Positions 34,304-43,116 of a stretch of DNA of 64,000 nucleotides are shown piece by piece (positions within the stretch are counted from its first letter, which is position 1; every line of letters starts with the position of its first letter). The position numbers and the translations under genes were made by a program. Under the pieces are notes generated by a model. It searched no databases. It was not told where the DNA came from and was given only the letters and a program-made list of their open reading frames with translations. Source of the stretch: Blastocatellia bacterium (GTDB lineage: Bacteria; Acidobacteriota; Blastocatellia; Chloracidobacteriales; Chloracidobacteriaceae); NCBI GenBank assembly GCA_019695185.1, contig JAIBAN010000017.1:34589-98588 (forward strand), written 5' to 3'.

Positions 34304-36274
34304 ATGTCCCAACTTCCCGACGCATCACAATTGGAGGCGCTGCTAGAGTCCGCTCAGTTATTGCATGCCTCACTGAATTTGGAGGAATTGCTCCGGCACC
34401 TGTTGCGGGTGGTGATGGGAAGGTTTTTGGTGGGGCGGGCTCTTTTGGCGGTTGCGGAAGATGATGGGTTACGGGTGGCACTGGCGCGTGGCCTGAATTC
34501 CTTTGCTCCGGGCATGAGGTTTGTCGAGGCGGAGGTTCAGGCTGCCGGAATTGAGCATCTGGTTCCAATTGGTGACCCGGACAATCCGATTGGCATGCTT
34601 GGCATCAGTCTGCCGCCACACGGAGCCGTCACGCCACAAGACCAACAGTTTTTAAGTGCTTTGCTGGGGATTGCCGCCGGCAGCATTTCAAATGCCAAGG
34701 CCCATCGGGAAACCCGGCGTTTGAATGAGCAACTCAACCAAAAAGTTCAGGACTTGCAAGCCCTGCTTGATTTTGTTCGCGGGCTGACAGGGGCTCCGGA
34801 GCCTGACGATGTGGTGCGCCTGCTGGCTTTGACACTTGCCGGACGGTGGACCGTCAGCCGATACGCCGTGGTGGCATGGAAGGATGGGCAATTGGGGGTG
34901 CTCCGGCAAAAAGGAATGAAAGTGGTCAACTTTCTGAATTTTGCCGACCTCCTGGCTGGCCTGCCCGAAGCCATCCCGGTGGCCGGGCTGCCTGCCGGTG
35001 CGCTGAAGGAACATCTCTCCGACCAGCAAGGAGTGCTCTTGTTTCCCTTGCGGGTCACCTCCACTGCGGGGGTGTGCGTGCGCGGAGCGGTTGTCTTAGG
35101 GCCGCGTTTGGGCGGAATGGACTATTCCCCTTCCGATTTGGAATTTGGGGCGGGAATGACGGCTCAGGCTACGGTTGCATTGGAAAATGCCTGGTATGTG
35201 CGCGAAACCATGGCCAGACAAAAACAGCACATTATGGAGGCAGCCCAGAAGCAGACCGACCTGGTGTTTTCAATTTTGGCTGACACCTTGGCCGGAATGG
35301 TCCTGGATGACAAATACCAACTGGTCCAAAAAATTGATTCCGGGGGATTTGGGGCGATTTATCAGGGAATCCATCTCGCCTTGAACCGCCCGGTGGCGGT
35401 CAAGGTTTTTCGCCCGACGGCTTTTCATACCACGCCTGAGGAACTGGAGCGCTTTTGGCGCGAAGGCGTGGCAGCCTGTCGGGTTCAGCATCCCAATTCA
35501 GTTTTGGTGATTGATTCAGCCATTGCCAGAAGCGGAATTGCCTACCTGGTGATGGAATTGCTCAACGGCCATTCGCTGGCTGAGGAAATCCGGCGGCAGC
35601 GGATTTTGACACCGCGCCGATGTGCCGAGATTTTGCTGCCGGTTTGTGACATGCTGGCCACTGCGCATGAAGCCGGAATTGTCCATCGTGACATCAAGCC
35701 GGACAACATTTTCCTGCACTCTGGTGAAACCGGTGAAGTGGTGAAAGTGGTTGATTTCGGTATTGCAAAATTGATGGATGATGCCTATGGAGAGAATTTT
35801 GAAGCTTTGACTGCCACCGGTTGTTTTGTTGGAACGCCCTCCTATGTTGCGCCGGAGCGGTTAAGCCGGTCTGCCTATGATGGCAAGGCTGATGTGTACA
35901 GCATTGGAATCATGCTCTATCAATTGCTTTGTGGCCGACTTCCCTTTGTCGCTTTTCCCGGCGAGACGGTGCTTTCCATTTTACTGCAACACCTGCATAA
36001 CTCACCTCCGGCTCCGGCTGAAGTGAATCCGTATCTTCCAGCCTCCATTGTCGAGGTAATCATGCGGGCTCTGGAAAAAGACCCGGCGGACCGGCCAACC
36101 GCCAGAGAATTGGGGGGCTTGCTGGAACAGTTTTTCCAGATTGACATTCCACTGCCTGAATTGCCTGATGTGGCCGAAGCGACGCAGGAAGTTCCCACCC
36201 GGACCATGAAACGGCCCAAAATACTTGAGACTCAGGCGGCAACCGATGAGCTGGCGTTGCCGGAAGCAGGTTAA
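34304..36274 (+). CDS. GAF-domain serine/threonine protein kinase
   Basis: 656 residues. Two GAF-like sensor regions occupy about residues 10-140 and 165-300, joined by a short coiled coil. A PknB-type kinase domain runs from about 340 to 610: glycine loop IDSGGFGAIYQG, catalytic-pair Lys in VAVKVFRP, HRDIKPDNIF, DFG in VKVVDFGIAKLM, and activation segment GTPSYVAPE. A charged tail follows; there is no membrane helix. It sits between an RsbW-like kinase gene and a SpoIIE phosphatase gene in the same orientation, which suggests a regulatory cassette. ATG 34304 is chosen since the earlier in-frame starts (34253, 34283) lie in the inverted repeat; no Shine-Dalgarno site is visible. Confidence 0.9.
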   Translation: MSQLPDASQLEALLESAQLLHASLNLEELLRHLLRVVMGRFLVGRALLAVAEDDGLRVALARGLNSFAPGMRFVEAEVQAAGIEHLVPIGDPDNPIGMLGISLPPHGAVTPQDQQFLSALLGIAAGSISNAKAHRETRRLNEQLNQKVQDLQALLDFVRGLTGAPEPDDVVRLLALTLAGRWTVSRYAVVAWKDGQLGVLRQKGMKVVNFLNFADLLAGLPEAIPVAGLPAGALKEHLSDQQGVLLFPLRVTSTAGVCVRGAVVLGPRLGGMDYSPSDLEFGAGMTAQATVALENAWYVRETMARQKQHIMEAAQKQTDLVFSILADTLAGMVLDDKYQLVQKIDSGGFGAIYQGIHLALNRPVAVKVFRPTAFHTTPEELERFWREGVAACRVQHPNSVLVIDSAIARSGIAYLVMELLNGHSLAEEIRRQRILTPRRCAEILLPVCDMLATAHEAGIVHRDIKPDNIFLHSGETGEVVKVVDFGIAKLMDDAYGENFEALTATGCFVGTPSYVAPERLSRSAYDGKADVYSIGIMLYQLLCGRLPFVAFPGETVLSILLQHLHNSPPAPAEVNPYLPASIVEVIMRALEKDPADRPTARELGGLLEQFFQIDIPLPELPDVAEATQEVPTRTMKRPKILETQAATDELALPEAG

Positions 36275-36303
36275 AATCATTGGATGCAAAAGGATAAACC
36301 GGC

Positions 36304-39300
36304 ATGGCAGAGAGGTTCCCGGCTCATTTTTCATGGTTTTTTCCTGGGTGCTTTCAGCTTTTGATGTTACTGCTGTTGGCCTTGTGCGAGGCCCTGGGGG
36401 CACAGCCGTCCGATTTGCAATTTCAGCGGATTTCCATTGAACAGGGGCTTTCCCAAAGCAGTGTCCAGGCCGTGGTGCAGGACCAAACCGGGTATTTGTG
36501 GCTGGGGACGCAGGACGGCCTCAATCGGTATGACGGCTATCAATTTCGGGTTTATCGGAACGAGCCGAATAATTCAGCCAGCCTGAGTGGAAATTATATT
36601 TATGCCCTCTGTGAAGATCGCCAGGGCAACCTGTGGGTGGGAACACGTGCCAACGGGTTAAACCGGTTTGACCCCGCCACCGGAAGGGTCACCCGGTTCC
36701 ACTCTGATGCCGCTGACCCGGCCAGCCTCAGTCATCAGACGGTGCGGGCCATTATCGAGGATATTCAGGGAATCATTTGGGTTGGGACAGAAGGCGGATT
36801 AAACCGCTTTGAGCCGGCCAGCGGAACTTTCCGGCGTTATCTGTCAGATGCCAACGACCCGGAAAGCCTGAGCGATAATTTTGTCCAGGCTTTGGCCGGG
36901 GACCGGCAAGGCCGGTTGTGGATTGGAACCAATAACGGTTTGAACTGCTTTGACCCGGCAACCGGGAAGTTTACCCGGTTTCAACACAATCCCACTGACC
37001 CGGCCAGTTTGAGCGGGGACCGCATCCGAACCCTCAGAATAAGTCAAACCGGCAGTCTGTGGTTGGGTACCAATGCCAGTGGATTCGACCGGCTGGATCC
37101 CCTGACAGGATTGGTTACCCATTTTTCCACCTCTGCGCAGGGCGGAATTGGCCTTCCGCAACTCAGTTCCGTGCGGGACATTTTTGAAGACCGCGCCGGC
37201 ATACTCTGGATTTCCACTGACAATGAAGGACTGGTCCGATTTGACCCGTTCAGCAGGACTTTTTCTCAGTATCGTCATCATCCACAGATTCCCACCAGTT
37301 TGAGCAATGATTCGTTACGGTTGACATTTCAGGACCGAAGCGGCGGTTTCTGGGTCACAACCTTTGGCAATGGGGTCAACCGGTTGCTTCAAACCGGCAA
37401 ATTCCTGTGTTACCGGATGGATCCGCAAAATCCGGCAGGATTGAGTGACAATCATGTGTTCTCTTTTTGTGAAACCAGGGACGGGGGGTTATGGGTCGGC
37501 ACGGAAACGGGCGGTCTGAACCGGCTGGACCGGGCCACAGGCCGCTATGACCACTATCGCCATGACGCCGGGAACCCGGCTAGTTTGGGGAGTGACTGCG
37601 TTCTTGCCATGTACGAAGACCCATCCGGTCGGCTGTGGATTGGGACGAAAGAAGGGGGCTTAAACCGGTTGGACCGGGCCACCGGGAAATTCACCCGGTT
37701 TTTGCTCAACCGAGCCCCCTCCAACGGTCTGAATCCGAATACAGTCCGGGCTATCTGTGCGGACCGCCAGGGGTATCTGTGGCTGAGTACCGAAGGCGGA
37801 GTCCATCGGTTTGACCCGGTGCGTGAGACATTTGTTTCCTACCAGCATGATCCCCACAATCCACAGAGCCTGAGTTTCAATAATCTGCGCGGAATGGCAC
37901 CGGGACCGGATGGTGCCCTTTGGATTGCCACCATCGGCGGCGGGGTGAATCGGCTGGACCCTGCCACGGGAACGTTTCGCCGCTATCGGCATGACCCGAA
38001 CAATCCGGCCTCATTGCGCACCGATGCGGTGCGTTTTGTGTATGTGGACCGTAGCGGTATTGTGTGGGCAGGCACCGATGGCGGCGGGTTGAACCGGCTG
38101 GACCCGGTTTCCGGTCAGGTGACTGCTTTTACCATGAAAGAGGGCCTGCCAAACAATGTGGTCTATGGAATTCTTGAAGACAGGCAGGAAAACCTCTGGT
38201 TGAGCACGAATTATGGAATTTGCAAGTTCAACCCCAAAACCAGAGCCTGCCGGGTTTATGACGTGCATGACGGGCTGCAAAGCAATGAATTCAATCAGGG
38301 TGCAGCCTTTCAAAATACCAGCGGCGAACTGTTTTTTGGCGGGATCGGCGGGTACAATATTTTTCGCCCGGAAACCATTACGGATAACCCTTATATTCCA
38401 CCGGTGGTCCTGACGAATTACCTCAAATTTGACAAACCGGTTGAAACCTTCAACGGCACAGAGATTGCTCCTTTGGAATATACGGAAAACTTTTTTGCCT
38501 TTGAATTTGCTGCGCTCAACTATGTCGTGCCTGAAAAAAACCAGTATGCCTATCGGCTTGAGGGGTTTGACCGGGACTGGATTTATTGCGGCACCCGGCG
38601 CTATGCGAGCTATACCAATCTGGACCCTGGCACCTATGTTTTCCGGGTCAAGGGCTCAAACAATGACGGCGGCTGGAACGAAACCGGCATCAGTCTGAGG
38701 GTGGTGGTCCGGCCAGCCCCCTGGCGCACGTGGTGGGCTTATGGGTTGTATGTAGCGGTGGCCGGCGGCGGTTTGTGGGGGCTTTTTCAGGTGCAAATCA
38801 ATCGGGTCCGCACCAAAGCCCGCTTCCGCGAGGAAAAAATCAAGGCCCAGGCGGCTGAAATCCGGGCTCAGGTCGCTGAAATTCAAGCCCAGGCCATTGC
38901 TGCCGAAGACCAGCGCAAGACCAAGGAACTGGTTTTTGCCCGCCAGCTCCAACTGTCCATGCTTCCCAGAGACAACTTGCGGCTGGAGCAGGTGGAAATC
39001 ATCGGGCGGATGCAAACCGCAACTGAGGTTGGCGGCGATTATTATGACTTTATCGCACTGGATGAAAACCGTTATTGCGTGGCCATTGGGGATGCCACCG
39101 GCCATGGCGTAGGAGCCGGACTGGTGGTCGGCATGGTTAAAATGGCGCTGACGAACGCGGTTCAGGCCAGCGGGCCAACCCAAACCGTGCAGGACATCCT
39201 GACTGGATTGAACTCTTCGCTCAAACGCTCGCTTTCCCAGCGGGGTGTCGGCATGGGGCTCTGTCTGGTGTTTTTTGACACAATCCGGTTAGAGGCGGAA

Positions 39301-39669
39301 ATCTGTTCGGCAGGAATGCCCTTTCCGTTTGTGTTCAATCAGGCCTGCGGGGAGTTGACCTCGCTTGAAATGAAAAGCCAGCCGCTTGGATTTCTTAAAA
39401 AAATCAGGCTTTCCACGCATACAGTGCAGCTTGGTCCGGGAGATTGTCTGATTTTCCTCAGTGATGGCTTCCAGGAACGGATGAAAGCCGATGGGCAGCT
39501 TTGGGAGTATGAAGCAGTGGTCGCGGAATTGACCGGCATCTGTCAACAGGCGCAGACCGCAGCGGAAATTGTCAACCGGCTGGTGGCTGCCGCCGACCGT
39601 TTTGCCGAAGGAGCCGAACCAAACGACGATATGACGGCTGTCGTGGTGCGGGTGCTGATTCAGGATTGA
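36304..39669 (+). CDS. Periplasmic beta-propeller sensor fused to SpoIIE-type PP2C phosphatase
   Basis: 1121 residues. After a signal-anchor (LLMLLLLALCEALG) come about fourteen Reg_prop propeller repeats of roughly 45 residues (pattern LWxGTxxGLNRxDPATGxFxR, then NPASLS), filling residues about 40-690. A Y_Y_Y domain (about 700-790), a membrane helix (WWAYGLYVAVAGGGLWGLF), a coiled coil rich in Ala/Glu/Gln, and a PP2C phosphatase of the SpoIIE class follow, with GGDYYDF, GDATGHGVGAGL, DGFQERM and NDDMTAV. The outer propeller probably senses a polysaccharide or other ligand and controls dephosphorylation of a STAS antagonist inside, plausibly the one at 33393. The stop codon TGA is the first unit of a TGAGGAC array. 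Confidence 0.92.
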   Translation: MAERFPAHFSWFFPGCFQLLMLLLLALCEALGAQPSDLQFQRISIEQGLSQSSVQAVVQDQTGYLWLGTQDGLNRYDGYQFRVYRNEPNNSASLSGNYIYALCEDRQGNLWVGTRANGLNRFDPATGRVTRFHSDAADPASLSHQTVRAIIEDIQGIIWVGTEGGLNRFEPASGTFRRYLSDANDPESLSDNFVQALAGDRQGRLWIGTNNGLNCFDPATGKFTRFQHNPTDPASLSGDRIRTLRISQTGSLWLGTNASGFDRLDPLTGLVTHFSTSAQGGIGLPQLSSVRDIFEDRAGILWISTDNEGLVRFDPFSRTFSQYRHHPQIPTSLSNDSLRLTFQDRSGGFWVTTFGNGVNRLLQTGKFLCYRMDPQNPAGLSDNHVFSFCETRDGGLWVGTETGGLNRLDRATGRYDHYRHDAGNPASLGSDCVLAMYEDPSGRLWIGTKEGGLNRLDRATGKFTRFLLNRAPSNGLNPNTVRAICADRQGYLWLSTEGGVHRFDPVRETFVSYQHDPHNPQSLSFNNLRGMAPGPDGALWIATIGGGVNRLDPATGTFRRYRHDPNNPASLRTDAVRFVYVDRSGIVWAGTDGGGLNRLDPVSGQVTAFTMKEGLPNNVVYGILEDRQENLWLSTNYGICKFNPKTRACRVYDVHDGLQSNEFNQGAAFQNTSGELFFGGIGGYNIFRPETITDNPYIPPVVLTNYLKFDKPVETFNGTEIAPLEYTENFFAFEFAALNYVVPEKNQYAYRLEGFDRDWIYCGTRRYASYTNLDPGTYVFRVKGSNNDGGWNETGISLRVVVRPAPWRTWWAYGLYVAVAGGGLWGLFQVQINRVRTKARFREEKIKAQAAEIRAQVAEIQAQAIAAEDQRKTKELVFARQLQLSMLPRDNLRLEQVEIIGRMQTATEVGGDYYDFIALDENRYCVAIGDATGHGVGAGLVVGMVKMALTNAVQASGPTQTVQDILTGLNSSLKRSLSQRGVGMGLCLVFFDTIRLEAEICSAGMPFPFVFNQACGELTSLEMKSQPLGFLKKIRLSTHTVQLGPGDCLIFLSDGFQERMKADGQLWEYEAVVAELTGICQQAQTAAEIVNRLVAAADRFAEGAEPNDDMTAVVVRVLIQD

Positions 39670-39848
39670 GGACTGAGGACTGAGGACTGAGGGCAAATTG
39701 AAAAAGTCTGTTTTTAGCTCGGAGGGTTGCCTGGCATCTGGTTCAACTGACGGCGCAATTCCTGCCCTCAGTCCTCAGTTCTCAGTCCTTGGAAAAGTCC
39801 TCAGCCCGCAGTCTTCAGTCCTTGGAAAAGTCCTCGGTTTTCAGTCCA
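39667..39848. repeat. Heptamer arrays between convergent genes, one entering a coding end
   Basis: The plus array starts at the stop codon itself (39667): TGAGGAC three times, TGAGGGC. The inverted array (39766-39848) runs into the coding end of the minus-strand Ppx gene, with units TGAGGAC, TGAGAAC, TGCGGGC, TGAAGAC and a repeated TTTTCCAAGGAC insert, so the last residues of Ppx are encoded by repeat sequence. Confidence 0.85.
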
Positions 39849-41497
39849 GAAGCCGGTTCCTCTGCCGGAAGCACATCAACTTCTACGCCAAAGAGTGTTT
39901 CAAACATGGCTGCGTTGCGCTTGGCGCACCAGATTTCAATTTCACTGTTGGCAGGAGCCACCGCCCGGATAACCACCCGTTTGGAGCTGGTTTTGACTTG
40001 GATGTTTTTGACCGTTCCCAAATGCCGTCGGTCCAAACCGTCGGCAATTCGCAGGAGCGCCGTCAACTTGCGCACCATGTCCCGCTGGGATGGGTCGAGG
40101 GCATGAAATTCGGCGTGCTTCTTTTTCGGTACGGAACCGCGATGGTAGCGGGCAATATTGGCCAGGATGGCGATTTCGCGGCTGTGCAGGCCCGGCAGTT
40201 CGGCATGCCGGATGAGGTACATGGCATGTTTATGGTGGCTGTTGTGGGCGATGTGATAGCCAATGTCGTGCAGAATGGCCGCATATTCGAGCAATTCCCG
40301 CTCGACGGCTCCCAAATGGTGGAGCGCCTTGGTCTCATCAAACAGACGGCAGGCCAGAAAGGCTGTATGCTGCGAATGCAATGCTTCGTATTCATAGCGC
40401 TGGGCCACGGCCAGCACCCCTCGTGCCCGGACATTTGCCGGATTCCGGGTTGCCAGATTGGAACGGCTGACTGCCGGTTCCGCCGGTTGCAGGTTGACCG
40501 CCATCAATTCCGGGGCATGTTCATGCAGGTAGTTGAGCAGAATGCCTTCCCGCAATGACCAGTCACAGGTTTTGATTTCCTGAATTCCCAGTTCCCGCAA
40601 AATGGTTTCAAGCAACACGCCGCCCGGTACGATGATGTCGGCACGACGGCTGTCGAGTCCGGAAAACTTCCGCCGTTCCTTGAGTGATGCCCGCTGAAGC
40701 CGTTTGTTAAGCGCCTCCAGCGACCCCAGGCCGAGTTTTAAACTGAAAGGCGTGAAATCCCTTGACCGGTCTTCAATCCGGTCTGTATTCGCCTCTAAGG
40801 CGGCATTGGCCAAACCCAGAATCGTGCCCGACGTGCCAATCACCGTCGAGAAATTGCCGGCCTGTTTGATTTCCCGGACGGTCCGGGCCAGGCTGCTGCG
40901 GATATAGGTCACCATGGCCTGCACGTCAGCCCGGCTGGGCGGCGTGGCTTTGGCTTTTCGCAAAAACTGCTCCTGAAGCCGGACGGCACCGAGCTTGACT
41001 GAAAGCAGCAGCCGGGTTTCCCTGCCATTGGAAATGATAAACTCGGTACTGCCGCCGCCAATGTCAATGATGAGGGCATGTTGGCCTTGAAAATCAGTGA
41101 CTTCGGCCACCGCCAGGGCAATCAGGCGGGCTTCTTCGACACCGGGCAGCACTTCGACTTCAATGCCGATTTCCTCTTCGATGCGGGAAAGAAACGTGAA
41201 GCGGTTCCAGGCTTCGCGGACGGCGCTGGTGGCTGTAATCAGCACTGGTTCCGCCTGCATGGCTTTGGCGATTTCAACAAAGTTTTTGAGGGCTTCAATC
41301 GCCGCATTCATCCGCGAGCCGGACAAATAATGCGTTTGCAGGGTGCCAGCCGCCAGCCGCACCATTTCCTTTTCCCGGTCAATGATATGAAACCGCCGGC
41401 CCGGATGGGCGTCAGCCACAATCAGATGAATGGAGTTTGAGCCAATGTCAATGGCTGCCAATCGGCGTGCGGGGACAGTCGGATTTTTGTCGGACAC
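39815..41497 (-). CDS. ppx: Ppx/GppA exopolyphosphatase or pppGpp phosphatase
   Basis: 560 residues. The N-terminal ASKHA fold has AAIDIGSNSIHLIVAD, the EVLPGVEEARLIALAV segment and the phosphate motif IIDIGGGSTEFII with the following KLGAVRLQEQF. A C-terminal HD-type helical domain contains LHDIGYHIAHNSHHKHAMYLI, as in long Ppx/GppA proteins. The enzyme removes terminal phosphates from polyphosphate or converts pppGpp to ppGpp; which one cannot be told from sequence. The last nine residues (LKTEDFSKD) are encoded within a heptamer array, suggesting that the repeat has grown into the gene or that the original stop was lost. Confidence 0.92.
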   Translation of the reverse strand: MSDKNPTVPARRLAAIDIGSNSIHLIVADAHPGRRFHIIDREKEMVRLAAGTLQTHYLSGSRMNAAIEALKNFVEIAKAMQAEPVLITATSAVREAWNRFTFLSRIEEEIGIEVEVLPGVEEARLIALAVAEVTDFQGQHALIIDIGGGSTEFIISNGRETRLLLSVKLGAVRLQEQFLRKAKATPPSRADVQAMVTYIRSSLARTVREIKQAGNFSTVIGTSGTILGLANAALEANTDRIEDRSRDFTPFSLKLGLGSLEALNKRLQRASLKERRKFSGLDSRRADIIVPGGVLLETILRELGIQEIKTCDWSLREGILLNYLHEHAPELMAVNLQPAEPAVSRSNLATRNPANVRARGVLAVAQRYEYEALHSQHTAFLACRLFDETKALHHLGAVERELLEYAAILHDIGYHIAHNSHHKHAMYLIRHAELPGLHSREIAILANIARYHRGSVPKKKHAEFHALDPSQRDMVRKLTALLRIADGLDRRHLGTVKNIQVKTSSKRVVIRAVAPANSEIEIWCAKRNAAMFETLFGVEVDVLPAEEPASGLKTEDFSKD

Positions 41498-41625
41498 GGA
41501 CCACCTGCAAAGTTTGAATCGTTCGTTTTGTGTTGTTCGCTTTGAGTTTTGAGTTCAAACCCAACGGCATGACGGGCGGAAGCCCTTCATATCATTTGCA
41601 CGGCAAAACGCAAACCTCAAATGCA

Positions 41626-41673
41626 AAAACCGGAAGGTCCTTCGTCAGTCTGCTGACAAAAGACCTTCCGGTT
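41626..41673 (-). terminator. Intrinsic terminator of rnpB
   Basis: On the minus strand AACCGGAAGGTC pairs with GACCTTCCGGTT, followed by a T run. The loop also has short self-complementary TCAG/CTGA parts. It is directly downstream of the RNase P RNA 3' end. Confidence 0.9.
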
Positions 41674-41680
41674 GAAAACT

Positions 41681-42099
41681 GGAACAAGTCTGTAAGCCGA
41701 ATTCTGTTCCGCCCGAAGGCGGTGACGGTCATTCATCTAGGCCGACGATTACTCGGCGGCTCAAGCGACCTACCCGGAAGTTGCGCCCACACCGGTTTCG
41801 GGTGAAACCGGGCGGAACTTGGACGGGCAACCCTCCAACACTTCCCTATTTGGTCTTGCACCACGAGGAGTTTACCTAGCCAAACCTGTTACCAGGCTTG
41901 CTGGTGGGCCTTTACCCCACCGTTTCACCAGCGCCCTCCGCTTTTCCGAGGAAAAACGGGTGGGGCTGTCTCTTCTCTGTTGCACTTGTCGTCACCCGTC
42001 CGAAGACTGGTGCCCGGCCATTAACCGGCTCGCTGCCCTGCGGTGTTCGGACTTTCCTCCCTCCGTCTTGCGACGGACGGCGACCGTCCGACTTGCCCC
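41681..42099 (-). ncRNA. rnpB: RNase P RNA, bacterial type A
   Basis: About 419 bases. Conserved parts on the minus strand are GGAGGAAAGTCCGAACACCG near the 5' end, GGGGTAAAGGCCCACC, GGTGCAAGACCAAATAGG, GGAGGGTTGCCCGTCC, and GAATTCGGCTTACAGACTT at the 3' end. The P1 helix pairs GGGGCAAGTC (5' end at 42099) with GACTTGTTCC (3' end at 41681). It is the catalytic RNA that trims tRNA 5' leaders. Two tRNA genes lie just upstream on the same strand. A strong hairpin terminator follows. Confidence 0.95.
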
Positions 42100-42110
42100 A
42101 AAAACTGCAA

Positions 42111-42215
42111 GGACTGAGTGCTGAAGAATGAGGGCCAGGTCAGGAAATTCGTGAAACCAAAAAAACCGGTTGTGGAATCTCCAAACTCAGTCCTCAGTCC
42201 TCAGTCCTCAGTCCT
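42111..42215. repeat. Heptamer arrays between rnpB and tRNA-Ser(GGA)
   Basis: A short plus-oriented array (42111-42135; TGAGTGC, TGAAGAA, TGAGGGC) faces a minus-oriented TGAGGAC array (42215 down to 42187), which reads in the sense direction just after the 3' end of tRNA-Ser(GGA). No protein gene ends here. Confidence 0.85.
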
Positions 42216-42224
42216 TGCTTTAAA

Positions 42225-42313
42225 CGGAGGAGGTGGGATTCGAACCCACGGTACAGTTTGACCCGTACACAGCATTTCCAATGCTGCACCTTCAGCCACT
42301 CGGTCACCCCTCC
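42225..42313 (-). tRNA. tRNA-Ser(GGA)
   Basis: Acceptor stem GGAGGGG pairs with CTCCTCC (one G-T wobble), T arm GTGGG-TTCGAAT-CCCAC, anticodon loop TTGGAAA giving GGA. A long variable arm (GTACGGG...) fits class II serine tRNA. Discriminator G at 42225; CCA is not encoded, so the 3' end needs a CCA-adding enzyme, a gene for which is 0.8 kb away. Confidence 0.96.
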
Positions 42314-42320
42314 AAACTGG

Positions 42321-42426
42321 AGGGCCGAGGGCTGAGGACTGAGGACTGAGCCAATGAATTCTCAAACGAGATTGACCAAATTTGTGAATTAAAGCTCAGT
42401 CCTCAGTCCTCAGTCCTCAGTCCTTC
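42321..42426. repeat. Heptamer arrays between the two tRNA-Ser genes
   Basis: Plus-oriented units CGAGGGC, TGAGGAC, TGAGGAC, TGAGCCA (42326-42353) and a minus-oriented TGAGGAC array (42426 down to 42394). The latter follows the 3' end of tRNA-Ser(CGA) in sense direction, which shows that the arrays also mark RNA genes. Confidence 0.85.
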
Positions 42427-42433
42427 AGGAGAA

Positions 42434-42523
42434 TGGCGGTGAGGGTGGGATTCGAACCCACGGTACGGTTTCCCGTACTTCGGTTTTCGAGACCGACCGA
42501 TTCAGCCACTCTCGCACCTCACC
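42434..42523 (-). tRNA. tRNA-Ser(CGA)
   Basis: Acceptor stem GGTGAGG pairs with CCTCACC, T arm GTGGG-TTCGAAT-CCCAC, anticodon loop CTCGAAA giving CGA, with a long class II variable arm. Unlike its neighbour it encodes the terminal CCA (42434-42436 on the minus strand). Both tRNA genes are probably transcribed together towards rnpB. Confidence 0.96.
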
Positions 42524-42544
42524 AAGCTGAAAACCCGCCCATGC

Positions 42545-43066
42545 TCAGAGCAATGGCTGTTTGCGCCGAGCACGAAAAAATTGTTGCAAAATTGCGGCAC
42601 ATTCGAGGTCCCGAACCCCACTCAGCACTTCCACCCGATGATTCAGAAAAGCAGTGGTGCAGATTTCAAAATGGGAGTGAACGGCTCCGGCTTTGGGGTC
42701 ACTGGCACCGTAAACCAGGCTTGCCACGCGGGCTTGGATAAGCGCTCCGGCGCACATCGCGCAGGGTTCGAGCGTGACATAGAGTTTGGTGCCGACCAAC
42801 CGGTGATTGCCCAGCACGCGGGCTGCCTCGCGCAGCGTCACGATTTCGGCATGGGCCGTTGGGTCCTGGTCGCGGAGCGTGCGATTGCCGCTCCGGGCCA
42901 CAATCTGGTTGTCAAAGACAAGCACCGCCCCGATGGGAACTTCCTGTTGGTCAAAGGCCAGTTGCGCTTCTTTGAGCGCCTCGCCCATCCAAAACTCGTC
43001 CGAAGGTGCGAGTTCTTCCATTTCAGGCTTGATTTCTTCCGGGATGGTTGAAAAATGAACGGGCAT
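42545..43066 (-). CDS. tadA: tRNA-specific adenosine deaminase
   Basis: 173 residues. The zinc site of the cytidine-deaminase fold is intact: His72-Ala-Glu74 (TAHAEIV) and Cys102...Cys105 (EPCAMCAGAL). The order and length fit TadA, which converts the wobble adenosine of tRNA-Arg(ACG) to inosine. The start may be 43066 or the internal ATG at 43021, since the first 15 residues are not typical. It is divergent from the CCA-adding enzyme gene and close to rnpB and two tRNA genes. Confidence 0.95.
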   Translation of the reverse strand: MPVHFSTIPEEIKPEMEELAPSDEFWMGEALKEAQLAFDQQEVPIGAVLVFDNQIVARSGNRTLRDQDPTAHAEIVTLREAARVLGNHRLVGTKLYVTLEPCAMCAGALIQARVASLVYGASDPKAGAVHSHFEICTTAFLNHRVEVLSGVRDLECAAILQQFFRARRKQPLL

Positions 43067-43116
43067 CCTACAAGCGGCATCGGCTGTCTGTCAAGTTGGA
43101 GGAAAATCTGTTGAAC

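Noticed and set aside
42433..42741. Open frame across tRNA-Ser(CGA)
   Set aside because: It reads through the tRNA and the antisense of tadA; not a protein gene.
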